Assembly (NCBI RefSeq): GCF_024594815.1
Contig: NZ_JANJOU010000003.1
Coordinates: forward strand, 124,001 to 188,000
Reading direction: 5' to 3'
Length of the DNA: 64,000 nucleotides
Origin: Roseomonas populi
GTDB taxonomy: Bacteria; Pseudomonadota; Alphaproteobacteria; Acetobacterales; Acetobacteraceae
The notes under the pieces are model-generated. The model searched no databases and was not told where the DNA came from. It was given only the letters and a program-made list of their open reading frames with translations. A program made the position numbers and the translations under genes. Of this stretch, positions 1 through 9,600 are shown piece after piece; within the stretch, counting starts at the first letter, position 1; each line of letters begins with the position of its first letter.

Positions 1-768
1 GCGGACATTGGGGGCGACGCCATCCGCCCGCGCCATCTCGATCTCCCGCTCGGGCTGGCGGGCCGCCCGGTCCTCAGGGGTGAAAAGTATGCCGCCGTGC
101 TGCCCCACCGCCTCCTCCGCCGTCCAGCCGAAGACGGCGGCGGCGCCCGGCAGCCAGTCCGTGATGCGGTCCTCCTCGTCTGTCACGAAGATGGCGTAGT
201 CCAGCGCGGTCTCGACCGTCAGGCGGAAGCGTTCCTCGGCGGCGCGCAGCTGGCGCATCTTCAGCAGCCGGTCGATCACCGGCCCGAGGATCATGGTGTA
301 GGTACGGAGGAACTCCGTATCCTCCTGCCCGAAGTCGCGGGGCTTTGTGTCATCCACCTGAAGCAGGCCGAAGGTGCCGCCACCCGGTAGCAGGATGGGC
401 GCGTTGACGAGGGCGACCACCCCGGCCTTCCTCATGAAGTCCGGGACGTCGAAGCGCTTCTCCTTGCTGATGTCCTGCGTAATCACGGGCCCGCGGGAAC
501 CGATGGAGTAGCTCTCGGAGGAGCGCTCGCTCATGGTCAGGCTCAGATTGCCCACGATGCCCGGGTCCCAGCCGATGCCGGCACGGACGAGAAGGAGCTG
601 CCCGCCCTCCTGGATTTCCAGGACCTTGGCCCGCTTCGTCCCCAGGGCCTCGCTCACGAGGCGGCAGGCCTCCTGCAGGACCTCGTCCAGGTTTTCGGAG
701 CGCAGGGCAAACTCGCCGAAATCGGCCAGCAGCCGCTGCCGCCTCATCGTCGCGTCCTGGTCAGCCAT
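1..768 (-). CDS. GAF-PAS sensor protein, C-terminus outside the window
   Basis: The first 256 codons of a cytoplasmic sensor, read leftwards off the window edge; no stop is reached. Residues about 5-155 form a GAF-like domain preceded by a short helix (DEVLQEACRLVSEALG). A PAS domain starts near residue 178 with RFRLTVETALDYAIFVTDEE, a form typical of the PAS domains in HWE/HisKA_2 histidine kinases of alphaproteobacteria. The ATG at 768 is followed by MADQDATMRRQ. A kinase or other output domain presumably lies beyond position 1, but that is inference. No transmembrane segment is seen, so it should sense an intracellular signal. Confidence 0.8.
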   Translation of the reverse strand, partial: MADQDATMRRQRLLADFGEFALRSENLDEVLQEACRLVSEALGTKRAKVLEIQEGGQLLLVRAGIGWDPGIVGNLSLTMSERSSESYSIGSRGPVITQDISKEKRFDVPDFMRKAGVVALVNAPILLPGGGTFGLLQVDDTKPRDFGQEDTEFLRTYTMILGPVIDRLLKMRQLRAAEERFRLTVETALDYAIFVTDEEDRITDWLPGAAAVFGWTAEEAVGQHGGILFTPEDRAARQPEREIEMARADGVAPNVR

Positions 769-920
769 CGAGGCTCCGCTCCCTGGCGCCATCCAACGCG
801 GAGCGCCGGCCCCTCCGCCCGGGCCAGGTCCTGTCCGGCATGTCGCAGGGGTGAACGCCCCCGGGGCCATTCCGATGCCCACTGCCCGGCGCGGAGCGGG
901 CAATCCGGCCAGGCCGGCCC

Positions 921-1778
921 CTAGACGCCCGCCATCGCCCGTACCGCCGACGGGTCCAGACCTTCCGCGCGCAGCTCGCGCAGGCTCCTCGCCCCGTCCC
1001 GCTTTGCCAGGCGGCGCCCGTCCGGCCCCAGCAGCAGCGGGTGGTGGCGATAGGCGGGCTCCGGCCAGTTCATCAGCGCTTGGAGCAGCCGGTGCAGGTC
1101 GGTGGCGGCGCGCAGGTCCTCCCCCCTCGTCACCAGCGTCACCCCCTGCAGCGCGTCGTCATGGGTCACGCAGAGATGGTAGGAGGCGGGAGTGTCCTTG
1201 CGCGCCAGCACGGCATCCCCGAAGCGCGCGGGGTCGCAGCGCAGGCGCCCCTCCCCCACCTCCTCATAGGTGAGCGGCCCGTCCACGGCCGCCAGCGCCG
1301 CCCTCATGTCCAGCCGCAGGGCGTAAGGCTGCCCCGCCGCGATCCGCGCCGCCCGCTCCGCCGGGAGGAGCCGCCGGCAGGTGCCGGGGTAGAGCAGCCC
1401 TTCCGGTCCATGGGCCGGCCCGTGCGGCGCCGCCCCGATCGCCGCCACCTCCCGCGCGATCTCCGCCCGCGTGCAGAAGCAGGGATAAAGCAGCCCCCGC
1501 GAGGCGAGGGAATCCAGCGCCGCGCCGTATTCCCGGAAGTGGGCGGACTGCACGCGTACCGGCCCGTCCCAGTCCAGCCCCAGCCAGGCCAGGTCCTCCG
1601 CGATGGCGCCCGTGAACTCCGGCCGGCAGCGCGTGCGGTCGATGTCCTCGATCCGCAGGAGGAAGCGCCCGCCCGCCTCCCGCGCCGCGCGCCAGGCCAG
1701 CAGGGCCGAATGGGCATGGCCGAGATGGAGGTAGCCGGTCGGGCTGGGCGCGAAGCGCGTGGTCGGTCTTGCTGCCAT
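921..1778 (-). CDS. gluQ: Glutamyl-Q tRNA(Asp) synthetase
   Basis: 285 residues. Glutamyl-tRNA synthetase paralog that lacks the anticodon-binding half and glutamylates the queuosine of tRNA(Asp). The catalytic HIGH-type motif is HLGH at residues 18-21 and the KMSKS-type loop reads RLAKRDGA near residue 256. The zinc ligands of this family are present as CFC and then YPGTC. The frame stays open about 78 codons upstream, but the family starts at MAARPTTRFAPSPTG, so the ATG at 1778 is chosen. It is divergent from the esterase gene, with 44 bases between them. Confidence 0.92.
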   Translation of the reverse strand: MAARPTTRFAPSPTGYLHLGHAHSALLAWRAAREAGGRFLLRIEDIDRTRCRPEFTGAIAEDLAWLGLDWDGPVRVQSAHFREYGAALDSLASRGLLYPCFCTRAEIAREVAAIGAAPHGPAHGPEGLLYPGTCRRLLPAERAARIAAGQPYALRLDMRAALAAVDGPLTYEEVGEGRLRCDPARFGDAVLARKDTPASYHLCVTHDDALQGVTLVTRGEDLRAATDLHRLLQALMNWPEPAYRHHPLLLGPDGRRLAKRDGARSLRELRAEGLDPSAVRAMAGV

Positions 1779-1822
1779 CGCGCCCAACGGGTTAGCGGGG
1801 GTAAGCACCGAAGGGAAGCAGG

Positions 1823-2488
1823 ATGGCCGAGCTGGATGGACCGCGCTGGGGGCCGGCGAGCAAGGGGAAGCCGAGGCAGGTCGTGTTCCTGCTGCACGGC
1901 GTGGGCGCCGACGGCAACGACCTGATCGACCTTGCGCCGCAATGGGGCCGCGCCGTGCCGGACGCCCTGTTCGTCGCGCCCCACGCGCCCTTTCCTTATG
2001 CGGGTGCCCCATTCGGCCGGCAGTGGTTCGACCTGACCGACCGCACCCCCGCCCGGATGGAGGCCGGGGTTCGCGCCGTGGTCCCGCTGCTGGACGCGCT
2101 GATCGCGAGGGAATGCGCGGCCGCCGGCCTGCCCGAGACCCACGTGATGCTCATGGGCTTTTCCCAGGGCGCGATGACCGCCCTGTTCTGCGGCCTGCGC
2201 CGCGCGACCCCGCCAGCCGCGATCCTTGCCTATTCCGGCCTCCTCCTCGCCCCCGATTCGCTCGGCGCGGAGCTGCGCGCCCGCCCGCCGGTGCTCCTCG
2301 TGCACGGGGAGGCGGATGAGGTGGTGCCCGCCGCCGGCAGCCGTGCCGCGGAGCGCGCGCTGCGCGATGCCGGGATTCCCGTGGAAGCCGCCTATTCCCC
2401 GCGACTCGCCCACGGCATTGACGATACGGGCCTCTCGCTCGGCGCCCTCTTCCTCCAGCGCGCCGCCGCGGGGCTGCCCGGGACCTGA
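1823..2488 (+). CDS. Phospholipase/carboxylesterase family alpha/beta hydrolase
   Basis: 221 residues, the usual size of the Abhydrolase_2 (carboxylesterase/lysophospholipase) family. The oxyanion region is LLHGVGADGND, the nucleophile Ser114 lies in GFSQG, the acid is Asp165 in HGEADEVVP and the base is His197 in LAHGID. There is no signal peptide, so it is cytoplasmic. The ATG follows GAAGGGAAGCAGG. The physiological ester is not evident from the sequence; family members cleave short acyl esters or acyl-thioesters. Confidence 0.9.
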   Translation: MAELDGPRWGPASKGKPRQVVFLLHGVGADGNDLIDLAPQWGRAVPDALFVAPHAPFPYAGAPFGRQWFDLTDRTPARMEAGVRAVVPLLDALIARECAAAGLPETHVMLMGFSQGAMTALFCGLRRATPPAAILAYSGLLLAPDSLGAELRARPPVLLVHGEADEVVPAAGSRAAERALRDAGIPVEAAYSPRLAHGIDDTGLSLGALFLQRAAAGLPGT

Positions 2489-2675
2489 AGGGCCGCGTGA
2501 ATCCTGTGTGAATCCGCGCGCCCGGCCCCGGCACCGCCGGGGCGCGTGAGTTGCGCCCCCCGCGCCCCGCTGTCATCTTCACCTGCGTTACGGGCGGCGC
2601 CACTTGATCTGGGGCCCGACCGCCCGGCCGAGCCCCAGCGCTTGTGATCGCCGCGTCTCCGGCAGGGAGCAGCGC

Positions 2676-3296
2676 GTGCCAGACGGTTCACACGGCGGCC
2701 CAAGTTTCGGCGGGATCGATGAACTGCCGGTCTTCGGCGGCCCCGGGACGCGCAACTTTCCTGCCCTGGTGCTGAACGCCGACTTCCGGCCCCTGTCCTA
2801 CTTCCCCCTCTCCATCTGGTCCTGGCAGGACGCCGTGAAGGCCGTGTTCCTGGACCGGGTGAGCGTGCTGAACGAGTACGAGACCGAGGTCCACTCCACC
2901 AGCCTGACCATGCGCCTGCCGAGCGTGATCGCGCTGAAGGAGTACATCCCCGCCGCGCGCCGCCCCGCCTTCACCCGCTTCAACGTCTTCCTGCGCGATC
3001 GCTTCGCCTGCCAGTACTGCGGGCAGGAGCACGCGGCCCCCGACCTCACCTTCGACCACGTCATCCCCCGCAGCCGCGGCGGCCGCACCACCTGGGAGAA
3101 CGTCGTCGCGGCCTGCGGCCCCTGCAATCTCCGCAAGGGCTCCAAGCTGCCGCGCGAGATCGGGATGCTGCCCCGCCAGGTCCCCTGCCAGCCCACCAGC
3201 TGGGAGTTGCAGGAGAATGGCCGGGCCTTCCCGCCCAACCACCTGCACGAGAGCTGGCGCGACTACCTCTACTGGGACACCGAGCTGGAGAGCTGA
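2676..3296 (+). CDS. HNH endonuclease family protein
   Basis: 206 residues from the GTG at 2676, chosen because GGGAG lies 6 bases upstream; the frame continues up to a TTG at 2604. The core from ALVLNADFRPLSYFPLS onward is highly conserved in alphaproteobacteria. The HNH/zinc module begins near residue 112 with CQYCG, then DHVIPRSRGG, and a second CxxC (CGPCN) precedes a conserved NLRKGSK. This suggests a zinc-stabilised beta-beta-alpha metal nuclease fold. It is a solitary chromosomal gene with no methylase or toxin partner, so a housekeeping nucleic-acid role is more likely than restriction. The function is unknown. Confidence 0.85.
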   Translation: MPDGSHGGPSFGGIDELPVFGGPGTRNFPALVLNADFRPLSYFPLSIWSWQDAVKAVFLDRVSVLNEYETEVHSTSLTMRLPSVIALKEYIPAARRPAFTRFNVFLRDRFACQYCGQEHAAPDLTFDHVIPRSRGGRTTWENVVAACGPCNLRKGSKLPREIGMLPRQVPCQPTSWELQENGRAFPPNHLHESWRDYLYWDTELES

Positions 3297-3305
3297 GCAC
3301 CCGCG

Positions 3306-3488
3306 TTGGACAGACTCCTCTTCTTCATGTGGCGCGTCTGGCGTAACCCGCCCTCGCGCACGGCCCTTCTCGTGATGCTCGGCGCCCTGGCCCTCTCGAT
3401 CGGGCTCGTCCTCATCGAGCGGGGCCTGGGCTGGCCCGACTGGCTGCGGGCCGACCGCGTTCCCCGCCAACGCCTGCCGCATCTCTGA
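3306..3488 (+). CDS. Small single-span membrane protein
   Basis: 60 residues, starting TTG just 9 bases after the HNH stop, so probably translated with it. A basic amphipathic N-terminus containing RVWRNPPSR precedes one hydrophobic helix (about residues 19-38), followed by a short basic tail. An in-frame ATG at 3327 is an alternative start. I do not recognise a named function. Position behind the HNH gene and a sensible membrane topology are the support. Confidence 0.6.
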   Translation: MDRLLFFMWRVWRNPPSRTALLVMLGALALSIGLVLIERGLGWPDWLRADRVPRQRLPHL

Positions 3489-3512
3489 CCCGACGCCCCG
3501 GTCCTACCGCCC

Positions 3513-3527
3513 GCCTGCCCGGCAGGC
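3513..3527. repeat. 15-bp perfect palindrome
   Basis: GCCTGCC-C-GGCAGGC, two 7-bp arms around one base, 12 bases ahead of the lipoprotein start. The central base is too short for an RNA hairpin loop without fraying, so an operator or a modest processing/terminator hairpin are both possible. Confidence 0.4.
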
Positions 3528-3538
3528 TAGAAGGCCGC

Positions 3539-4240
3539 ATGCTCCGCCGGGCCGCCCCGCTCCTCGTCGCGCTCCTCCTCGCCGCCTGCGGTGGCCGTAC
3601 CCCGCCCGGCCTGAGCGCGGAGGAAGCCTTTTCCCGCCTGCCCGAGGAGATCGCCGGCTTCCGCAAGCAGCGCCCGGACAAGGGCGCCGGCCGGACCACC
3701 ATCGCCCGCTACGCGAGCCCGACCCACGCCGCCGCCTCCATCCACGCGCTGGACCCCACCCCCCGCCCCGGCGCCCGGGACGGGGAGGATGGGCCGGAGG
3801 TGGGCCAAGCCGTGGAGGTCTTCGCCCGCGCCGCCGCCGTGGACGCCGCATCCCGCCGGGAGAATGCCACCCTGCGCCACTTCGGTGCCCGCGTGGCCGA
3901 GACCGGCCCCGCCGCCCGGTGCCTGGACGTGCAGGTCCGCGGCGAGCTGCCCCGCCGCCAGATCGGCTGCGCCACCATGCTCGAGCGCCGCGTCTTCATG
4001 GTGATGATGATGGCGCCGGAAGCCGCCGATACCCGCCGCGGCGCGCGCGACCCGCTTCTTGCCGTCACTCTTCGCCTGATCGGGGCGCTCTCCGGCATGC
4101 CGCCGGAGCCCGAGCCGGCCGCCGTGGAGCCGGAAGCCCCGGCCCCCGTCGTCGCTCCTCCGCCCCCAGCCCCCCGCCCGCCGGCGCCGCGAAGGCCGCG
4201 CCCGAGGCCGGCACCCTCCGGGCCGATGTGGCGGGCCTGA
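3539..4240 (+). CDS. Predicted lipoprotein with proline-rich tail
   Basis: 233 residues. An N-terminal lipoprotein signal peptide ends in LLAAC, so lipidation is predicted at Cys17 and the protein should sit on a periplasmic membrane face. The middle (about residues 25-185) is a soluble domain of unknown family with two cysteines (in RCLDVQ and IGCATM) that could form a disulfide. The last 45 residues are almost only Pro, Ala, Arg and Glu, possibly a cell-wall-spanning spacer. The ATG follows AAGG. No named family was recognised. Confidence 0.75.
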   Translation: MLRRAAPLLVALLLAACGGRTPPGLSAEEAFSRLPEEIAGFRKQRPDKGAGRTTIARYASPTHAAASIHALDPTPRPGARDGEDGPEVGQAVEVFARAAAVDAASRRENATLRHFGARVAETGPAARCLDVQVRGELPRRQIGCATMLERRVFMVMMMAPEAADTRRGARDPLLAVTLRLIGALSGMPPEPEPAAVEPEAPAPVVAPPPPAPRPPAPRRPRPRPAPSGPMWRA

Positions 4241-4488
4241 GCCGCTCCGTTTCCCCAAGCGAAATCAAACCCGCTTCGTGCAACCGCAAGTCGTCGTGAG
4301 GTGGCGTGCCCGGCGCGTTGAATGCACCCCAGCCCTCTATAGAGTCGATCCTGGAATGATGGATTCGCCGATTTCCGGTTGCCATCAGGCCAGCCCTGGG
4401 GCGGCCGGCTGACCTCTTCGGGGCACGATCCTGACCAGGGGCCCACCCTGTCGCGACGGGGCGGCCTGAAGCCCGAAGGAGGCACCTT
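4241..4488. other. Intergenic leader region
   Basis: 248 bases between the lipoprotein and a small exported protein. The first half is less GC-rich than the surroundings (for example around CTCTATAGAGTC at 4335-4346) and probably contains the promoter of the following gene. I see no convincing tRNA, riboswitch or small ORF here. Confidence 0.4.
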
Positions 4489-4794
4489 ATGCCGAGCATC
4501 CCGCGTATCATGCTGCATGCAACCGGCCTCGTGATCGCCGGCGCGCTTCTTCTCCCGGCCATGGCGGCCGAGCCCCACTCACGCTCCCGCTCCGCCCGCT
4601 CCGGAGCGTCCTCGGGGGCGTCCTCGCAGGACATGATGGCGGACCAGCTGAACGCCCAGTCCCTGCAGCGCGCGCAGTCCGGCCAGGGCGCGCCCGGCCC
4701 GGGCCCGGACACCACCGGCAACCTGAATCGGATGAGCGAGCAGGACGCGGCGCGCGGGCGGGCGATGCAGCAGCCGCCCATGCCCTTCCGCTGA
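4489..4794 (+). CDS. Small exported protein, unknown function
   Basis: 101 residues with a Sec-type signal peptide: a hydrophobic stretch of about residues 9-24 ending PAMAA. The mature part is Ser/Arg-rich, then Gln/Ala/Gly-rich, and looks unstructured (SRSRSARSGASSGAS, then QDMMADQLNAQSLQRAQ). A strong AGGAGG lies 6 bases before the ATG and the gene has its own upstream region. No cysteines and no recognised domain. Confidence 0.75.
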   Translation: MPSIPRIMLHATGLVIAGALLLPAMAAEPHSRSRSARSGASSGASSQDMMADQLNAQSLQRAQSGQGAPGPGPDTTGNLNRMSEQDAARGRAMQQPPMPFR

Positions 4795-4840
4795 TCCGGC
4801 CCGGCGGGGCCGGGGCCAGGCGCCCCGGGCCCGCCCCTTC

Positions 4841-5407
4841 CTAGATCCGCTCGCTCACCTTGATGGCCACCTTGCACCCGGCCTTGATGGCCGCCGCCAG
4901 CAGCTTGTAGGCCGGGGCCAGCTCCGCCTCGTTCTCCAGCCCGATATCACGGTGCTCCAGCTCCTCCAGCCGGAAGCGCTCGATCTCGTCCCGCAGGGGC
5001 TGCTCGTCCGCTCCCAGCGTGGCGTGCTGGTCGGCGTAGTGCTCGTCGATCGCCTCCTCCACCGCCACGGTGCAGGCCATGGCGCCGCGATGGCCGATCA
5101 GGGCAGTGGCGGCGCCGAGCGCGAAGCCGGCCACGTGCCAAAGCGGCAGCAGCGCGGTCGGCCGCACCCGCCGCTCCGCGATCAGGCGGGAGAAGGTGTC
5201 GAGATGGACCTGCTCCTGCTCCTTCATGTGCTCCAGCAGCGGCCCGTACTTGGTGCGGCCGAGCACGGCGAGCTGCCCCTCGTAGATGCGCTTCGCCCCA
5301 TATTCCCCGGCATGGTCCACGCGGATGGTGCGCGCCACGTACTCGCGCGGGGTGGGGTCTCCGGGCAGGCGGTCCTGCAGGGTGGTGCGGCGTTCGGCCT
5401 GGCTCAT
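4841..5407 (-). CDS. coq7: COQ7-family 3-demethoxyubiquinol hydroxylase
   Basis: 188 residues. A di-iron membrane-associated monooxygenase that hydroxylates demethoxyubiquinol, the penultimate step of aerobic ubiquinone synthesis. The carboxylate-bridged iron ligands are visible: Glu in DHAGEYGA, ExxH in EQEQVHL, Glu in VAVEEAIDEHY and ExxH in EELEHRD. The central segment LWHVAGFALGAATALIG is the usual membrane-associated helix. The start overlaps the stop of the upstream dsbB-like gene (ATGA), so they are co-transcribed. Confidence 0.93.
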   Translation of the reverse strand: MSQAERRTTLQDRLPGDPTPREYVARTIRVDHAGEYGAKRIYEGQLAVLGRTKYGPLLEHMKEQEQVHLDTFSRLIAERRVRPTALLPLWHVAGFALGAATALIGHRGAMACTVAVEEAIDEHYADQHATLGADEQPLRDEIERFRLEELEHRDIGLENEAELAPAYKLLAAAIKAGCKVAIKVSERI

Positions 5408-5883
5408 GCGCGGGCTCCTCTACGGGCCCAGGTAAGGGCCAGCGCACCCAGCGCAAGCGCGTAGATCAGGTTCATCGCCGCCAGCGAGACGGGAAGGCCG
5501 GGGATGGGATAGGCCGCGGCGTCGCAGGGCTTGTCCGGCTTCGGGGCCAGGCTGCGCAGCAGGTCATCCACGCTCGTGGCCGCCCCCACATCCGGCGCGG
5601 CGCAGGACGCGAGCGGGCTGGGCCACCACCCCTGCTCCACCCCCACATGCAGCCCCGCGATGGCGCCGGAGGCGAGCACGGCCACCCCCGCCAGCGCCAG
5701 CAACGCGCGGGAGCGGAGGCCGGCCGCCAGCACAGCGAGCACCGCCGCCGCCCAGTAGGGCCAGCGCTGCCACAGACAGAGGGCGCAGGGCGCCATGCCC
5801 AGGAAGCGTTCCGAAGCCATGGCCGCCACCGGGGCGGCGGCGGAGAGAAAGGCGACGAGCGCCGCGTGTTGCCGGGTGGTCAT
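5404..5883 (-). CDS. DsbB-family disulfide bond formation protein
   Basis: 159 residues with four predicted membrane helices. The first periplasmic redox pair is CALC in APCALCLWQRW; the second pair is Cys in ASCAAPD and Cys in KPCDAAAYP. This matches DsbB, which reoxidises DsbA and passes electrons to ubiquinone. The start at 5883 (MTTRQHAALVAF) is preferred over a farther upstream start because it opens at the first helix. Being translationally coupled to coq7 links quinone-dependent disulfide formation with quinone synthesis; this pairing is common in alphaproteobacteria. Confidence 0.87.
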   Translation of the reverse strand: MTTRQHAALVAFLSAAAPVAAMASERFLGMAPCALCLWQRWPYWAAAVLAVLAAGLRSRALLALAGVAVLASGAIAGLHVGVEQGWWPSPLASCAAPDVGAATSVDDLLRSLAPKPDKPCDAAAYPIPGLPVSLAAMNLIYALALGALALTWARRGARA

Positions 5884-5978
5884 GCTCGGCGCAGGCTGGT
5901 CCCGGGCTCCGCCCCCCGCAAGCCCCGCCCGCGCATGGCGGTGATGGCCGGGGTGAATGAAGGGCAACAGGAGGAAAC

Positions 5979-6365
5979 ATGCGGACAACCGTCAGCAAGG
6001 CGCGTGGCGCCACCTACGATGCCGGCCTGCGCGGCTTCTTCGCCTACCGGGACCTCGGCGCCAAGGAGGCCACGGGCGGCACCCATGCCGCCCACATCAT
6101 CCGCGCCGTCCCCGGCGAGGGCCCGAAGCCCCAGTGGCACACGCATGAGCTGGGCTTCCAGCTCGTCCTCGTCCTGCAGGGCTGGGTGCGATTCGAGTAC
6201 GAGGACATCGGCGAGGTGCTGCTGGAGCGGGGCGACAGCGTCCTCCAGCCCCCCGGGGTCCGCCACCGGGAGGTGGAGCATTCCGACGACCTGGAGATGC
6301 TGGAGGTTACCTCCCCCGCGGCCTTCCGCACGGCAGAGGCCGAGGCGCCGCCCCAGGCCGCCTGA
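5979..6365 (+). CDS. Single-domain cupin protein
   Basis: 128 residues. Cupin motif 1 is HTHELGFQLVLVLQGWVRFEY in outline (metal ligands His in WHTHE and Glu in the next strand region), and motif 2 is GDSVLQPPGVRHREVEHS with a His ligand. A good GGAGG lies upstream of the ATG. Cytoplasmic and divergent from dsbB. Single-domain cupins of this type include dioxygenases and sensory proteins; the substrate cannot be told from the sequence. Confidence 0.8.
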   Translation: MRTTVSKARGATYDAGLRGFFAYRDLGAKEATGGTHAAHIIRAVPGEGPKPQWHTHELGFQLVLVLQGWVRFEYEDIGEVLLERGDSVLQPPGVRHREVEHSDDLEMLEVTSPAAFRTAEAEAPPQAA

Positions 6366-6440
6366 AGCACGGGCCGACCTGAAGTGGAGGTCAGGCCACG
6401 GCTGGACGGGGTGCCCCCTGCCGTGGCATCTGAACCGGGC

Positions 6441-6526
6441 GCGGGTGTGGCGGAACGGTAGACGCGGCGGACTCAAAATCCGCTTCTGGCAACAGAGTGC
6501 CGGTTCGAAACCGGCCACCCGCACCA
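6441..6526 (+). tRNA. tRNA-Leu (anticodon CAA)
   Basis: 86 bases including an encoded CCA (6524-6526). The acceptor stem GCGGGTG (6441-6447) pairs perfectly with CACCCGC (6516-6522). The anticodon stem GCGGA/TCCGC encloses loop CTCAAAA with CAA at 6474-6476. The T arm is GCCGG-TTCGAAA-CCGGC. A long variable arm between the anticodon and T arms is as expected for leucine. Confidence 0.96.
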
Positions 6527-6660
6527 GTTGTACCGGGTTTCTCCGCCCCCCGGATTGTCACAATTCTCGCCCTGGACTGTCATCGATCCAGGCATGAACG
6601 GACTCTTAACGGCCAGTAACCCCTCGCCCGAACCGCAACGCCTGCGGGGGGAGAGATCAC

Positions 6661-9600
6661 ATGGCCACCATCGCTTCCGAACTCCTCTGGACGAAGGACA
6701 GCTCCAGCTCCGCCGCCGGCGGCGCCGAAGTCATCGCCTACGACGCCGCCAATGAGCTCGTCCTCGTCCTCGGCGCCAATGGCGTGGAGGCGCTGGATGC
6801 CGCCACCGGCGCGCTCCGCTTCGCGCTGCCCTCCTCCGACCTGGGCACCCTCGGCACCGGCAACAGCGTGGCCGTGTACGGCGAAGTGATGGCCGTGGCC
6901 TATGACAACGCGACGGACGGCGGCAACGGCACGGTGGCGATGTACCGCATCGCCGCAGGCGGCACGGGCGCGACCCTGATCCGCCAGGTCGAGGTCGGCG
7001 CGGTGCCGGACATGGTCACCTTCACCCCGGACGGCGCCCGCCTCCTCGTCGCGATCGAGGGCGAGCCGAACGACAACTACGGCGTTGACACCTCCGGCGA
7101 CCCCGTGGGCGGCGTCGCCGTGATCGACGTGGCCACGGGCGCCAGCACCTTCCTCGGCTTCGAGGGCTTCGACACCGAGGCGCTGCGCGCCGCCGGGGTC
7201 CGCATCAAGGGTGTCGAGGGCGTCACCGCCGCCACCGACCTCGAGCCCGAGTACATCGCGGTCTCCGCCGATGGCAGCCAGGCCTTCATCACCCTGCAGG
7301 AGAACAACGCGATCGCGGTCCTCGACCTCGACACGCTGGAATACCAGGGCGTCTACGCCCTGGGCACGAAGGACCACTCCATCGAGGGCAACGGCCTCGA
7401 CACCTCCGACCGCGACGGCGGCATCAACATCGAGACCGCCCCTGTCCATGGCATGTACATGCCGGACGGCATCGCGACCTTCGAGCAGGGCGGCCGCACC
7501 TACCTCGTCACCGCGAACGAGGGCGACGCCTCCGAGTGGGGCGACTACAACGACGTGGTCCGCCTGAAGAACGCCAACCTCGACCTTGAGGCCTTCGGCG
7601 GCCAGGCGGCGGTGGACGCGCTGAAGGCCGATGCCGAGCTGGGCCGGCTGAACATCTCCGCGGTAGACGGCGACACGGATGGCGACGGCGACATCGACGT
7701 CATCCACACCCTCGGTGCCCGCAGCTTCTCCATCTGGGAAGTGACGGAGACCGGCCTGACCCTGACCTTCGACTCCGGCGACATGATCGAGAGGATGCTG
7801 CTCGCCAACCGCCCGGACCTGCTGGACGACACCCGCTCCGACGACAAGGGCCCGGAGCCCGAGAGCATCACCCTCGGCACCATCGACGGCCAGCTCTACG
7901 CCTTCGTCGCCCTGGAGCGCTCGGACGCGGTCATGTCCTTCGCCATCACCTCCCCGACCTCCGCCGAGTACGCAGGCATCATCCAGACGCAGGACGCCCC
8001 GGAGGTGATCCACTTCGTCTCCGAGGAGGACGCGCCGGCGTCCGTGGGCGGCCCCATGCTGCTCTCCCCCAGCGAGGGCAACGGGCAGACCACCGCCCAT
8101 GAGCTGACGGCCGAGGCCGGGAACGGCAACTTCACCCTGCAGATCCTGCACGCCTCCGACTTTGAGGCAGGCCTGGCCGCGACCACCCGCGCCGCCCAGT
8201 TCGCCGCCATCATCGACAAGCTCGAGGATCAGGCGGCGAACAGCATCACCCTCTCCTCGGGCGACAACTACATCCCCAGCCCCTTCAACGCGGCCGAGAC
8301 CGACCCGACGGTCAAGGACGAGCTGATCGACCTCTACGCCTGGCTGCTCGGCGTCCCCGCCGCCAGCCTCTCCGGCCTGACGCTAAACCCGGCCGCCATC
8401 GACATCGCCATCATGAACGCCCTCGGCGTCCAGGCGAGCGTCTTCGGCAACCACGAGTGGGACTTCGGCTCCACCGCCGTGGCCAACGCCATCGACTTCG
8501 CCAAGGGCAGCGGCACCACCTCCGCCGCCGTGACCTCCATCGGCGCGATGTTCCCCTACCTCTCGTCGAACCTCGACTTCAGCAACGACGCCGCGATGCG
8601 GAACCTGTTCACCGCCGCGCTGCGCGACGCCTCCAGCTACGCGACCACCGCGGCCGACCTGGCCACCCCGGAGGCGCTGAACGCCGAGGCGGCGGACGCG
8701 CAGGTCTCCCCCTGGACGGTCATCACCGAGAACGGCCAGCAGATCGGCGTGCTCGGCGTCACCACCCAGCTGCTGGCCTCCATCTCCTCCGTCGGCGGCG
8801 TCACGGTGAAGGACCCGGCCGGTGACGGCGGCGTGGACAACATGGACGAGCTGGCGGCGATCCTGCAGCCGCTGATCGACCAGATGACGGCCCAGGGCCT
8901 GAACAAGATCATCCTGCTCAGCCACCTCCAGCAGTACCAGAACGAGCTGGAGCTCGCCGGCAAGCTCAGCGGCGTGGACGTGATCATCGCGGGCGGCAGC
9001 CACGCCGTCTTCGCGAACGAGGGCGACGCGCTGAACCCCGGCGACACGGCCAGCGAGACCTACCCCGTGATCGTCGAGGGCGCGGACGGCAAGTCCACCG
9101 CCATCGTGAACACGGGCAACGAGTACTCCTATGTCGGCCGCCTGACCGTCACCTTCGACGAGAACGGCGACATCATCCCCGACAGCATCACCGAGGAGAA
9201 TTCGGGCGCCATCGCGGTGAACGACGAGACGGTCGCCGACCTGTGGGGCAACGAGGACGCCTACGCCGAGGGCACGCGCGGCGGCGAGGTAAAGGCCGTC
9301 ACCGACGCCATCGCCGACGTCATCTCCGCCAAGGACGGCAACGTCCTCGGCTACACGGACGTGTACCTGGAAGGCCGCCGCGGCGAGGTCCGCACCGAGG
9401 AGACGAACCTCGGCAACCTCTCCGCCGACGCCAACCTCTTCGTCGCCAAGCAGGTGGATGCGGGCGTGACCGTCTCCATCAAGAACGGCGGCGGCATCCG
9501 GGCGGAGATCGGCTCCTACGGCCTCGGCGCCGACGCCCCCGAGCTGCCCCCGCAGGGCAACCCGGATGCCGGCAAGCCGGTGGGCGGCGTCAGCCAGCTC

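Noticed and set aside
2604-2675. TTG at 2604 as the HNH start
   Set aside because: No ribosome site before it and the added residues are low-complexity; the GTG at 2676 has GGGAG in position.
4241-4488. A structured RNA or riboswitch in the 248-base gap
   Set aside because: I could not fold a convincing conserved element by eye or match a known motif; an Infernal search against Rfam would settle it.
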